Below are positions 7,130 to 18,134 of a DNA stretch of 35,388 nt, one piece after another. The DNA is from Acidobacteriota bacterium. Its GTDB lineage: Bacteria; Acidobacteriota; Terriglobia; Acidiferrales; UBA7541. The stretch is taken from assembly GCA_003224055.1 (NCBI GenBank), contig QHYE01000016.1, positions 1-35,388 on the forward strand, in the 5' to 3' direction. The notes beneath the pieces are model-generated. The model did no database searches. It was given only the letters and a program-made list of their open reading frames with translations, and was not told the DNA's origin. Numbering within the stretch: position 1 is the stretch's first letter; each line of letters starts with the position of its first letter. The position numbers and the translations under genes were made by a program.

Positions 7130-10100
7130 TCAGACGTGAATTGCCGTTTGCGAGATTGGAGCAACAACCGGAGCGGGCAACAAATCGCGACGTTGCGCAA
7201 GGGGGGCCAGGACAGGGTTCCACGTGGCCTCCACGGTCCCTTGAAAATGGACGGGCTGCACACGCAGAAGAGGGAGAGCACCACGGCGCGAGAGCAAACG
7301 CGCGGCGCGAGGACTCGCGGTGAAATGCGCGTGTTCCTCGAGCACGCGGCGGAGCCAGGACTGCTCATCGGAGTCCGTCTCGGCGAGTTGGACGAAATCG
7401 CGGTGCAGCACGTCCTCCGCTTCCGCGCGTAATACGTAAGCGAGGCCGCCGGTCATGCCCGAGCCAAAATTGAGGCCCAGAGGCCCAAGAATCAGGGCAA
7501 TTCCGCCGGTCATGTATTCGCATCCGTGCTGGCCGACGCCTTCAACGACCGCGAGCGCGCCGCTATTGCGCACGGCGAAGCGTTCCCCGGCGCGGCCGGC
7601 GATAAAGAGCTGGCCGGACGTGGCCCCGTAGAGAACGGTATTACCAGCAAGGACATCGCCACGGCGCGAAGCCGCGGGGCCGGCGGCGATGGCAATCGTT
7701 CCGCCGGACAATCCCTTGCCGACATAATCGTTGGCCTCGCCATTTAACTTTAGGGTGACGCCCGCCACCAGGAACGCACCGAAACTTTGGCCGGCAGCGC
7801 CATGAAATTGCCGGCTGATTTCTTCGTTCCCAGCGCGTCCGGAATTCCGGCGGCGCATGAGTTCGCCGCTAAGACCCGTGCCAACACTGCGGTCGGAATT
7901 TTGAATGGGCTGAGATTCGTTTTGCAATGCGAGCGAGGCATTGAAATGCATGCTGTCTTCCGGAACGGGCACGTGAAAACCAGGCTCTTGCTGCGGTGCA
8001 ACCCGGTTCGAGTGCGAGATCGGGATCACGAGCAGCGGATCCATGCCGGAGCGCGCGCTGAGACGGTCATACCAGCCTGTGAGCTCACTCAGGGAGCGAA
8101 CACCGAGTTGCGCGAGGCGGCTCCGAACTTCTTCGGCGAGGAAACGAAAATAGGCCACAACCATTTCCGGCTTGCCTTGAAAACGCGCGCGCAGCGATTC
8201 GTCCTGCGTGGCAATGCCGACGGGGCAGGTGTTCAGATGGCACTGCCGGGCCATGACGCAGCCGATGGCGAGGAGAGAAGCGGTGCCGAAACCGAATTCG
8301 TCCGCGCCGAGAATGGCAGCAAGCACGACGTCGCGCGCGAACTTCAGGCCTCCGTCCACGCGGAGAGAGAGACGTGAACGGAGGCCTGCGCGAACCAGTG
8401 TGTCGTGCGTTTCGCGCAAACCGATTTCCCAGGGAAGCCCGGTGTTCTTGATGGAAGTGAGCGGCGAGGAGCCGGTACCGCCATTGTGGCCGCTGATGGT
8501 GATGACGTTCGCGCCGGCTTTGGCGACTCCGGCGGCGATGATGCCGACGCCCGAGCCGGAAACCAGCTTTACACCAATGCGGGCGCGCGGATTCACGGCG
8601 CGCAAGTCGTGGATCAACTGGGCGAGGTCTTCAATGCTGTAAATATCGTGATGCGGCGGCGGCGAAATCAGCGGAGTGCCGGGAGTGGCGTGCCGGATGC
8701 GCGCGATGTATTCGCTGACTTTGCGCGCGGGCAACTGGCCGCCTTCACCGGGCTTGGAGCCCTGGGCCATTTTGATTTCGAGCTCTTCGGCGTGGACAAG
8801 GTAGTCGGCGGTAACGCCAAATCGCGCGGAAGCCACCTGCTTGATCTTGTTTGCCGCAGCAGGCTCGAAGCGATAAGTGTTGGGATCTTCGCCGCCTTCG
8901 CCCGTATTGCTGCGGCCGCCCAACTGATTCATGGCCAGCGCCAGAGTGCGATGCGCTTCGGGACTCAAAGAACCCAGCGACATCGCCTGCGTGCTGAAGC
9001 GCTTGAGGATGGATTCGAGCGGCTCGACTTCGCCGAGCGGCACGGCTGTGTCGGGAACGGTGTCCAGCAAGTCGCGCAGGAAGACCGGACCCTGGTGCTC
9101 CGCCAATTCTTCAAACGCAGAATATTTTTTCGCATCGGGCGCGCGGGCGTGAGCGTGAAGGCGGCGCACGACTTCCGGCGAACTGGCATGAAGCTCGGCG
9201 CCCTTTCGGAAACGATAGAGACCCGCGTCGGACAGTTCCTCCGTATCCCCAGAGAACGCAGCCTGGTGCATGCGCAGGTAGTCCGCGAAGAGGCTGTCCA
9301 GCGATTTCTGGCCGGGAAAGTCGGCGGCGTCTTCGAAGAATTCGGCGCACAACTCCTCGGAGAGCCCGACCACTTCAAACAAATGGCTGTTGCGATAGCT
9401 GGCCAGCGTGGAAACGCCCATGCGGGCAAGAACTTTGCGCAGGCCGGCGTTCATCGCGATGCGCATCTTTTCCGCACCGCCGGGCTCGAGCGATTCGGCG
9501 AACTGGTCCGCAAGATACGGTACGACGGCAGTGGCTCCGGCGGCGACGAGCAGGGCGACATGATGCGTGTCAAATACCTGAGCGGATTCGACGATCAGAG
9601 GCACATCCCAAAGGCCTTCCTTGACCATCGCTTTCCAGACGGCAGCGGTCGCAAGCAGAGCAGGGAGCGGAGCGCGACCCTCGTCAATCCCTCGATCGCT
9701 GAGGAGGAGGAGTCCCGGGCGCCCGCTGCCGCTCAGAGGGGTAGTGGAAAGCCGAGCAAAACTGCAGCGCGCCCCCGGAACTCCAGTTACGGAGGAAAAC
9801 GTAAAATCGATTTTTTCTACGGGGCCAAGGATCGCGCCCAACTGCGTCAGTTGCGCTTCCGTGATGACTGGGCCGGGCAGCGTGACGCCCTCTTTCAATG
9901 GGACATCGAGAGACATCACGTGGGTTTCGCGTAGGGGATCAATGGGAGGGTTGGTGACCTGAGCGAATCGCTGTTTGCAGTAGTCCCAAAGCGACCTAGG
10001 AAGGGACGAAAGGAAGGCAGGAGGCGCGTCGTCGCCCATGCTCCAATCCGCTTCCTTGCCACGGACTAACGCGGAAAAGAGAGTCTTGAATTGATCTTCG

Positions 10101-11515
10101 GTCCAGCCGGCGGCTCCAGCAACGCGCTTCGGCTGCGGCACGGGCGTGGACGGCGCGGAAGCGGACGCCGCCAGATTGCGCTGCGGGATCGCGTGGCGGC
10201 CCTGGTGAATGGCGAGACGCTTGAGGATATCGCGCCAGCGCAAAAAGAGCCCCGTGGATGGGTTCGCGAGAATCATTTCGCCGGGGCCGAGACGCTGGCG
10301 CTCCGCGATTCGCGATTCTTCCAGGTCAACGAGGCCGGTTTCCGAGCCCGCGATCAGCAGGCCGTCGTGCGTGAGCGTGTAGCGCATCGGCCGCAAGCCG
10401 TTGCGATCGAGCTTGGCACCAACAAATTCGCCGTCGGAGAAAACGAGGGCGGCGGGCCCGTCCCAAGGCTCGCTTTGCTGAGAAAGAGAGCTCAGAGCGC
10501 CGCGCACATCGCGCGAGAGCAACGGGTCTTTCTCGAAGGCCGGAGGAACCATGGCGAGCATGGCCTCTTCCGAGGACAGCCCTTCGAGCAATCTCAACTC
10601 AAGACCGTTATCGAAACTCGCGGAATCGCTGACGTTTTCTTCCAGGATGGGAAACCACGGGCCCACCGTGAGCCGCGAACGAATTTCGCGCTCCTTGGCG
10701 CGCAACCAGCGGCGGTTCGAGGCGATGGTATTGATCTCGCCGTTATGCGCGACGTAGCGGAACGGCTGCGCCAAATGCCAGGACGGCTGGGTGTTCGTGG
10801 AATAACGCTGGTGAAAAACGGCGAAGGTGGTCTCGAAAGACGTGTCGCGCAGGTCTTCATAAAACTGGGGGAACTGCCACGGCGTCAGGAGACCTTTATA
10901 GACAATCGTCTGTGAGGAGAGCGAGCAAATGTAGCTTCGCGGGGGAAGGAGCGATTCGGCGCGCTTCCGCAGAAAAGCCAGGCGCCACTCGAAGCGGGCG
11001 GTTCCGCGAGAGGGGTGAAAGGGCTCGACGAAAAACTGCCAAATTTCCGGCATGGTCTCGAGAGCGCGGCGGCCTAGCGAGTCTGTGTTGACGGGAACAC
11101 GTCGCCATCCGAGCACGCGGAGGCGTTCGGTATCGGCTGCTATCTCGATTGCGGATTGGGCTGTTTTGGCTTCCGATGCGGGCAGAAAGGCAAAGCCGAC
11201 GCCGAAGTTTTCGGGGAGTTCGATTCCCTGCTCCGCGGCTCTCGCCCGGAAAAAAGGCTTTGGCAAGGAGGTTAAGAGGCCGGCGCCGTCTCCGCTGGCG
11301 CCATCCGCATCGACTCCGCCACGGTGTGTGAGACGCTCCAGGGCCGTCAAAGCAAACTGGACTATGTCGTAGCTGGGAGCAGCGCCAAGGCGAGCGATAA
11401 AGCCGGTGCCGCAGGCATCGTGGTCGGGATGGCCCCAGTTGGGGTGCCGATTCGAGCCGGGACGGGATTCTGGAGCTTGCGAACTAGCTGCCCCTCGACC
11501 ATGCCACAGGTACAT
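7130..11515 (-). CDS. gltB: Glutamate synthase, large (alpha) subunit
   Basis: The product is 1461 residues, near the usual length of about 1500. It converts glutamine plus 2-oxoglutarate to two glutamates. Cys35 in HDACGTGFIA should become the N-terminal nucleophile of the class II glutaminase domain (about 35-400) after removal of a 34-residue leader. A central domain (about 480-750) follows, then the FMN-binding synthase domain (about 830-1190, with GGRSNTGEGGEDP and HNGGTGSSP). The 3Fe-4S cysteines are C1086, C1092 and C1097 in CVMARQCHLNTCP. The GXGXG structural repeats (about 1240-1420) close the protein. No gltD (beta subunit) is in the window, so the NAD(P)H-oxidising partner must be elsewhere or another donor is used. 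The ATG at 11515 has no good Shine-Dalgarno. A LysR gene follows. Confidence 0.97.
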   Translation of the reverse strand: MYLWHGRGAASSQAPESRPGSNRHPNWGHPDHDACGTGFIARLGAAPSYDIVQFALTALERLTHRGGVDADGASGDGAGLLTSLPKPFFRARAAEQGIELPENFGVGFAFLPASEAKTAQSAIEIAADTERLRVLGWRRVPVNTDSLGRRALETMPEIWQFFVEPFHPSRGTARFEWRLAFLRKRAESLLPPRSYICSLSSQTIVYKGLLTPWQFPQFYEDLRDTSFETTFAVFHQRYSTNTQPSWHLAQPFRYVAHNGEINTIASNRRWLRAKEREIRSRLTVGPWFPILEENVSDSASFDNGLELRLLEGLSSEEAMLAMVPPAFEKDPLLSRDVRGALSSLSQQSEPWDGPAALVFSDGEFVGAKLDRNGLRPMRYTLTHDGLLIAGSETGLVDLEESRIAERQRLGPGEMILANPSTGLFLRWRDILKRLAIHQGRHAIPQRNLAASASAPSTPVPQPKRVAGAAGWTEDQFKTLFSALVRGKEADWSMGDDAPPAFLSSLPRSLWDYCKQRFAQVTNPPIDPLRETHVMSLDVPLKEGVTLPGPVITEAQLTQLGAILGPVEKIDFTFSSVTGVPGARCSFARLSTTPLSGSGRPGLLLLSDRGIDEGRAPLPALLATAAVWKAMVKEGLWDVPLIVESAQVFDTHHVALLVAAGATAVVPYLADQFAESLEPGGAEKMRIAMNAGLRKVLARMGVSTLASYRNSHLFEVVGLSEELCAEFFEDAADFPGQKSLDSLFADYLRMHQAAFSGDTEELSDAGLYRFRKGAELHASSPEVVRRLHAHARAPDAKKYSAFEELAEHQGPVFLRDLLDTVPDTAVPLGEVEPLESILKRFSTQAMSLGSLSPEAHRTLALAMNQLGGRSNTGEGGEDPNTYRFEPAAANKIKQVASARFGVTADYLVHAEELEIKMAQGSKPGEGGQLPARKVSEYIARIRHATPGTPLISPPPHHDIYSIEDLAQLIHDLRAVNPRARIGVKLVSGSGVGIIAAGVAKAGANVITISGHNGGTGSSPLTSIKNTGLPWEIGLRETHDTLVRAGLRSRLSLRVDGGLKFARDVVLAAILGADEFGFGTASLLAIGCVMARQCHLNTCPVGIATQDESLRARFQGKPEMVVAYFRFLAEEVRSRLAQLGVRSLSELTGWYDRLSARSGMDPLLVIPISHSNRVAPQQEPGFHVPVPEDSMHFNASLALQNESQPIQNSDRSVGTGLSGELMRRRNSGRAGNEEISRQFHGAAGQSFGAFLVAGVTLKLNGEANDYVGKGLSGGTIAIAAGPAASRRGDVLAGNTVLYGATSGQLFIAGRAGERFAVRNSGALAVVEGVGQHGCEYMTGGIALILGPLGLNFGSGMTGGLAYVLRAEAEDVLHRDFVQLAETDSDEQSWLRRVLEEHAHFTASPRAARLLSRRGALPLLRVQPVHFQGTVEATWNPVLAPLAQRRDLLPAPVVAPISQTAIHV

Positions 11516-11612
11516 AACTGTTTATCGAACGGGTTGGCCGCGGTTGTACAACGCAGAATTTGGATGCGCTGAATTGATTTCTTGATAGGAGAGGTTGGGA
11601 GACGGGAGGAGC

Positions 11613-13016
11613 CTAGAATTTTGTGACTTCGGAGAAATGAAAATCGCGGACCTTCATGGCCGGGACTACCATTTCGAACGCTTCTTCACCGGTTGCGCGC
11701 ACAGCAGGGCCCAGCAATTCGACATTATTCAGCATTTCGATGAGCGACTGATTGAAGCGAAAGTTGCGCGCGGCGCCGGCCACGCCGCCGTTCTCGACGA
11801 GGAAGAGGCCGTCGCGGGTCATGCCGGTCATCACCTTTTCATAGGGGTCTACTTCACGGATGTACCACAGGCGGGTGACCAGGAGGCCGCGATCCGTCGA
11901 AGCGACCATCTTCTGGAGTGAGGAATCGCCCCCGGTGAAGACCAGATTCATCGGTGCTTCGCCGTATTCATTGGGGAGAGCAAATCCGTGCCCGGTTGGC
12001 TGCTTGCCCGCCTTTTTGGCGCGCGCGCGCGAATAGACGAGATTCTTTGGAACGCCACGATCGACCAGCAAGACTCTCCGCCGGGGCATGCCTTCCCCAT
12101 CGAAGGGCGTGCCTTGCTGCAGCGGATGATAGACGTCGTCCCAGATGCTGATGTCGCGGCCAAAGAGTGGTTTGCCCATCCGGTCGTTCAGGCAAGAGCG
12201 CTTGTCTTCGAGAGCGGTGGCCGCAAAATCATAGAAGAGGAATCCAACAAGATCGAGCACGGCAGCCGGCTCGAGGATGACCGTGTAACGGCCGGGGGGC
12301 AATTCGCGCGCGTTCACCCCTAAATGTGCTTTTTCGCTGGCGCGCTCGGCAAGTTTTTGCGGATCGAGAGCGCGAAAGTCCGCAGAATTCGCTTTGGCCC
12401 AGCTCGCAGCGGGGTCTTCTTGCATAGTGACGGAGAATTCCGCGTGAGTTTCGCGGTACGCCGCAAAAAGGCCGCGCGAATTGCCGATTACGGATTGACT
12501 CTGCCCGGTAGCAAAAATGCCGGCAGCAATCTGGCCCTTCTTGGCGGCGAGGTCGCAGGCCAAGCGAACCGCCCGTGCGCGATCTTCGGCAGTGAGCGCT
12601 GCGGTATTTTTTACGAAACGATTTACGCGAGGGTAGCGCTGTTTCGCCGGCATCCGAAGAAGGCTAGGATTTTTCGGTTGGCTGTGTGCCAGCGAGAGGG
12701 AGGCTTGGATGGCGCCACGAAGGGAATCTTCCTCGGTGCGATTCGTCGTGGCACGCGCGGTGCGGCCGTCTACGACGGTGCGAATCGAGACGGTGAGTCC
12801 CTGCTCGGCGACGTTTTGATGAATGCCGTTGTTAGCGAAGCGCGTCAAACTGTCCGCAACTTCATCGATGTGGACCTCAGTTTCCTCGGATCCCGCTGGG
12901 CGGGCCAAACGAATGACAGTATCGACGATTCGGCGAAGTTCGCGCTCGGAGAGAAGTTCCGCGGCGCGAGGTTTGTTGCGGGAAGCGGACTTCGGGAGTT
13001 TGGCAGACGGCTTCAT
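11613..13016 (-). CDS. pmbA: TldE/PmbA-type subunit of TldD/E metalloprotease
   Basis: The product is 467 residues and belongs to the TldD/PmbA family. The N-terminal alpha/beta part contains SLTRFANNGIHQNVAEQGLTVSIRTVVDGRTARATTN. The C-terminal beta part contains RDISIWDDVYHPLQQGTPFDGEGMPRRR and ends in VPAMKVRDFHFSEV. It lacks the HExxxH zinc motif, as expected of the non-catalytic partner. In Escherichia coli the TldD/TldE heterodimer degrades unfolded peptides, removes the microcin B17 leader and degrades the CcdA antitoxin. Its ATG overlaps the tldD stop (ATGA, 13013-13016), so the two subunits should be translated in step. The N-terminus carries a basic extension of about 25 residues. 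Confidence 0.93.
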   Translation of the reverse strand: MKPSAKLPKSASRNKPRAAELLSERELRRIVDTVIRLARPAGSEETEVHIDEVADSLTRFANNGIHQNVAEQGLTVSIRTVVDGRTARATTNRTEEDSLRGAIQASLSLAHSQPKNPSLLRMPAKQRYPRVNRFVKNTAALTAEDRARAVRLACDLAAKKGQIAAGIFATGQSQSVIGNSRGLFAAYRETHAEFSVTMQEDPAASWAKANSADFRALDPQKLAERASEKAHLGVNARELPPGRYTVILEPAAVLDLVGFLFYDFAATALEDKRSCLNDRMGKPLFGRDISIWDDVYHPLQQGTPFDGEGMPRRRVLLVDRGVPKNLVYSRARAKKAGKQPTGHGFALPNEYGEAPMNLVFTGGDSSLQKMVASTDRGLLVTRLWYIREVDPYEKVMTGMTRDGLFLVENGGVAGAARNFRFNQSLIEMLNNVELLGPAVRATGEEAFEMVVPAMKVRDFHFSEVTKF

Positions 13017-14473
13017 TGGTTCGAGAATGCCGTTCCGATGCGCACATTCCTGAAGCGCGCCGGTGACGCGCCGTGACCAGTGCCCATGGTCTGCATCGGC
13101 TGGCCTTTGCCACAGTTGGGCGTGCCCCAGAGTGTCCAGTGAGCAAGCTTGCAGATGGCGTCACAGGAATTCCAGAATTCCGTGGTGATGCCGCTGTAAC
13201 TGGGATTTTTCAGCATGCGGACTTTCTTGCCGCCTTTGATTTCCCAGCCGATTTCTGTCGAAAACTGGAACTGGTAGCGGCGGTCGTCGATCGACCAGGA
13301 GCGGTTCGTTTCCATGAGGATGCCGTCGCTGGTATCGGCGATGAGATCGGCAAAGTCCCAAGCGCCTGGAAGCAGGCTGACATTTGTCATTCGAATGATC
13401 GGCAAGCGATTCCAGCTCTCGGTGCGCATGGTGCCGGAAGAACGGTTCAGACCGACAAGATGGGCGGTTTCGCGATTCGAAAGATAGCCGCGGAACTGGC
13501 CGTCCTTGATGATGTCCGTGCACTGCGCGGGAACACCTTCGTCGTCGTAGGCAAACGTGCCGAGCCCCGGCCCGTGATCGAGCCGCGCATCCGCGACGAC
13601 ATTGACAATGCTGGAAGCGTATTGCAGGTGATTCAGCTGGTCGAGCGTCAAGAAACTGGTGCCTGCAAAATTGGCTTCCTGACCGAGGACGCGATCGAGC
13701 TCGATGGGGTGCCCGATGGATTCGTGAATTTGCAGACCGAGTTGGCTTGCGCCTAGGATGAGCGTTCCAGCTTTCTCCGGGCATTGCGAGGCGGAGTGCA
13801 GTGCAGCGGCCTCTTCCGCGATGATGGGCGCATTGCGGAGCAAATCGAGCGATTCGATGAGCTCGTAACCCTGGAGAGAGTGCTGCCCGCCGAAACTATT
13901 GGGGTACGAGCGCTTTTGAATTTCTTCTTCCTGGAACGATGTGGCGGCGATCCCGCAACCGGAAATCACTTTTCGCTGGTGAATGCGCGAACCGATGCTG
14001 GAGGCAAACCACGAATCGATCTTCCGGAACTGCATATCCGTTTCGGTGAGCGTGACGCCTTTCACGCGACGCATTGCATCGTCTGCTGCGAGCAGCAGCG
14101 CAATCTGCCGTTCGAGCGGGATTTCGAACGGATCCTTTCGAAACGGGCTCTGCCAACTGTCCACGTAGGATTCTTCGGGCGCAAGAACGACGTCGCCGCG
14201 TTTCGCGAGGGCCGACGCTTTCGCAATCGAGACTGCCTGGGCGGCGCAGGCGGCGACACCCTTTTGCGTCAGCCTGTCCGTGGATGCAAAGCCCCAGGCC
14301 CCGTTTGCCAGAACACGAATTCCAATGCCGATGGATTCACTCTGCGCGAGAGTGCCAACCTGTCCGTTTTTTGTCGTCAGGTCGCGCTGGCGCAGATGCA
14401 TGACGCGCGCGTCGCAGTAGGAGGCACCGCGGAGCTGTGCCGTATCAAGGGCTAAGTTGGCCAAATCATACAT
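13013..14473 (-). CDS. tldD: TldD metalloprotease, catalytic subunit
   Basis: I chose ATG 14473 because it overlaps the previous stop in a TGATG and removes an unlikely 11-residue basic extension (upstream ATG at 14506). This gives 486 residues. The HExxxH zinc site is visible: H250, E251 and H255 in IHESIGHPIELDR. The third ligand is likely C454 in PNCGKGQP near the C-terminus. Conserved family segments include GLGTFAYDDEGVPAQ and GYLSNRETAHLVG. It cleaves peptides inside the TldD/TldE barrel; the local substrate is unknown. It is followed by tldE with an ATGA overlap and preceded by an exported-protein gene, which suggests a three-gene operon. Confidence 0.95.
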   Translation of the reverse strand: MYDLANLALDTAQLRGASYCDARVMHLRQRDLTTKNGQVGTLAQSESIGIGIRVLANGAWGFASTDRLTQKGVAACAAQAVSIAKASALAKRGDVVLAPEESYVDSWQSPFRKDPFEIPLERQIALLLAADDAMRRVKGVTLTETDMQFRKIDSWFASSIGSRIHQRKVISGCGIAATSFQEEEIQKRSYPNSFGGQHSLQGYELIESLDLLRNAPIIAEEAAALHSASQCPEKAGTLILGASQLGLQIHESIGHPIELDRVLGQEANFAGTSFLTLDQLNHLQYASSIVNVVADARLDHGPGLGTFAYDDEGVPAQCTDIIKDGQFRGYLSNRETAHLVGLNRSSGTMRTESWNRLPIIRMTNVSLLPGAWDFADLIADTSDGILMETNRSWSIDDRRYQFQFSTEIGWEIKGGKKVRMLKNPSYSGITTEFWNSCDAICKLAHWTLWGTPNCGKGQPMQTMGTGHGASPARFRNVRIGTAFSNQ

Positions 14474-15267
14474 CACTCTCTTTTTTCGTTCCTTTCTGCC
14501 AAGCACTCGCTATGGTCGACCGAAATTTTCGCCGATCCACCAATCGCAGAAAAATCACATGGAACACGAAGATCGACTCGGAACTCTAGCCACTTGATGA
14601 AGCCTTGTTTTCCACTCTCATCTGAAGTTCCAATTCTTGATTTCAAAATAATCAATCTGCCCTTCGCAACAGGGAACTTGAAAAGTGCGTTGGCGGCATC
14701 CTGGGATTCCTTCGCGAATTCCTCGGCAGATCTCTTATCAGACTGAGGGTGGGAAGTAACTGCCAATGCGACCAGATCAGCTGCCTTCTTGTACTGTTCT
14801 TCATTCAGGACAAAATTGAAATTTCGGGGTGAGGAGCGAACGGCTTCACTTGCACTCATACCATACGAGGCATCCAAATAACGAGGATTCCAAAAGTGGT
14901 AAGGCGGAGTCACGACCCAGATATACTCTGATTGGCTCGTGTCCCCTGGCCGATCGGGAACCACTTCAATATCCCAGCCAAACTGCTCACCTTTCGGAAC
15001 TAGCCGGAACAAGAGGCCATCGCCAAACCTGCGCTCGAAGGCTTGATTGGTTGATACTTCGCCTCGGAAGGAAAGTAGAATGCAGGCGCCTTCCTCGAAA
15101 GGGCTCTTGACGGTCCCGCAGCCTGCAGTGACAACCTGCGATGGCAGGGTGGATGGAGTGTAGCGCCCAGTGCCAGGCATGACGAAAAGAAGTGCGAAAA
15201 CCGCCAGCGTCCCGTCAAAAAAGCGAACAGAAGCGAGAGCGTTTTTGCAGAGAGCCCACATTGGCAT
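14473..15267 (-). CDS. Exported protein of unknown function, coupled to tldD
   Basis: The product is 264 residues and matches no family I recognise. A hydrophobic stretch (FDGTLAVFALLFVMP, about residues 17-31) suggests a signal peptide or membrane anchor. A mixed alpha/beta domain follows with five aromatic-rich motifs such as YIWVVTPPYHFWNPRYLDASYG. A helical region (about 150-190) follows and ends before a beta-like tail (KWLEFRVDLRVPCDFS). Cysteines occur at about positions 49 and 61 and near the C-terminus, so disulphides are possible. Its TGA overlaps the tldD ATG as TGATG, so co-expression is likely. ATG 15267 and ATG 15261 are both possible starts. A terminator of the upstream ahcY gene lies just before it. 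Confidence 0.7.
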   Translation of the reverse strand: MPMWALCKNALASVRFFDGTLAVFALLFVMPGTGRYTPSTLPSQVVTAGCGTVKSPFEEGACILLSFRGEVSTNQAFERRFGDGLLFRLVPKGEQFGWDIEVVPDRPGDTSQSEYIWVVTPPYHFWNPRYLDASYGMSASEAVRSSPRNFNFVLNEEQYKKAADLVALAVTSHPQSDKRSAEEFAKESQDAANALFKFPVAKGRLIILKSRIGTSDESGKQGFIKWLEFRVDLRVPCDFSAIGGSAKISVDHSECLAERNEKRE

Positions 15268-15300
15268 CCGTCAACTCGGAGAACCAGCGACCAAAAGCAA

Positions 15301-15326
15301 TAGGGGCACGATAAAACGTGCCCCTA
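15301..15326 (-). terminator. Intrinsic terminator downstream of ahcY
   Basis: A perfect 10-bp stem TAGGGGCACG/CGTGCCCCTA encloses a 6-nt loop. On the minus strand it is followed by TTGCTTTTGG, a T-rich but interrupted tail. It lies 40 nt after the ahcY stop and before the exported-protein/tldD unit, so it should separate the two operons. Confidence 0.75.
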
Positions 15327-15366
15327 TGAAGATATCACCATTAGACTGCGACGTCTGATGGGGAAC

Positions 15367-17936
<2,570 letters not shown>

Positions 17937-18020
17937 AACTATTTCTCCTTCTTATGTTTGCGTGGGGACGCGCCGCTGCCGCACACCCTTATTAAACTCA
18001 GCGTTTCGCTTAACTTCACA

Positions 18021-18060
18021 AAAGTACCATTCGCTGGCGGAAGAATCAACGCATTGATTC
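18021..18060 (-). promoter_or_regulatory. metK-ahcY promoter with dyad over the -35 box
   Basis: Minus strand: TTGATT (18049-18044), a 17-nt spacer, and TACTTT (18026-18021) form a fair sigma-70 promoter about 85 nt before metK. A perfect inverted repeat GAATCAA/TTGATTC with a 4-nt centre (18043-18060) covers the -35 hexamer, a position typical of a repressor operator. I see no consensus SAM or SAH riboswitch in the leader, which contains only small hairpins (AGCG/CGCT and GCGT/ACGC). Confidence 0.5.
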
Positions 18061-18134
18061 CAAATCGCTTGCGAGTGCGTTAAACCGTCGAATTTCGACT
18101 CTGAACGGCAATTGCGTGCATCTATCGGAGGGGA

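Noticed and set aside
8405-9934. Plus-strand frame of about 500 codons inside gltB
   Set aside because: Antisense shadow produced by high GC third-position bias; the gltB translation is continuous and motif-rich.
17937-18020. SAM or SAH riboswitch in the metK leader
   Set aside because: The leader is about 80 nt with only 4-bp hairpins; none of the conserved cores of SAM-I, SAM-II or SAH riboswitches could be found.
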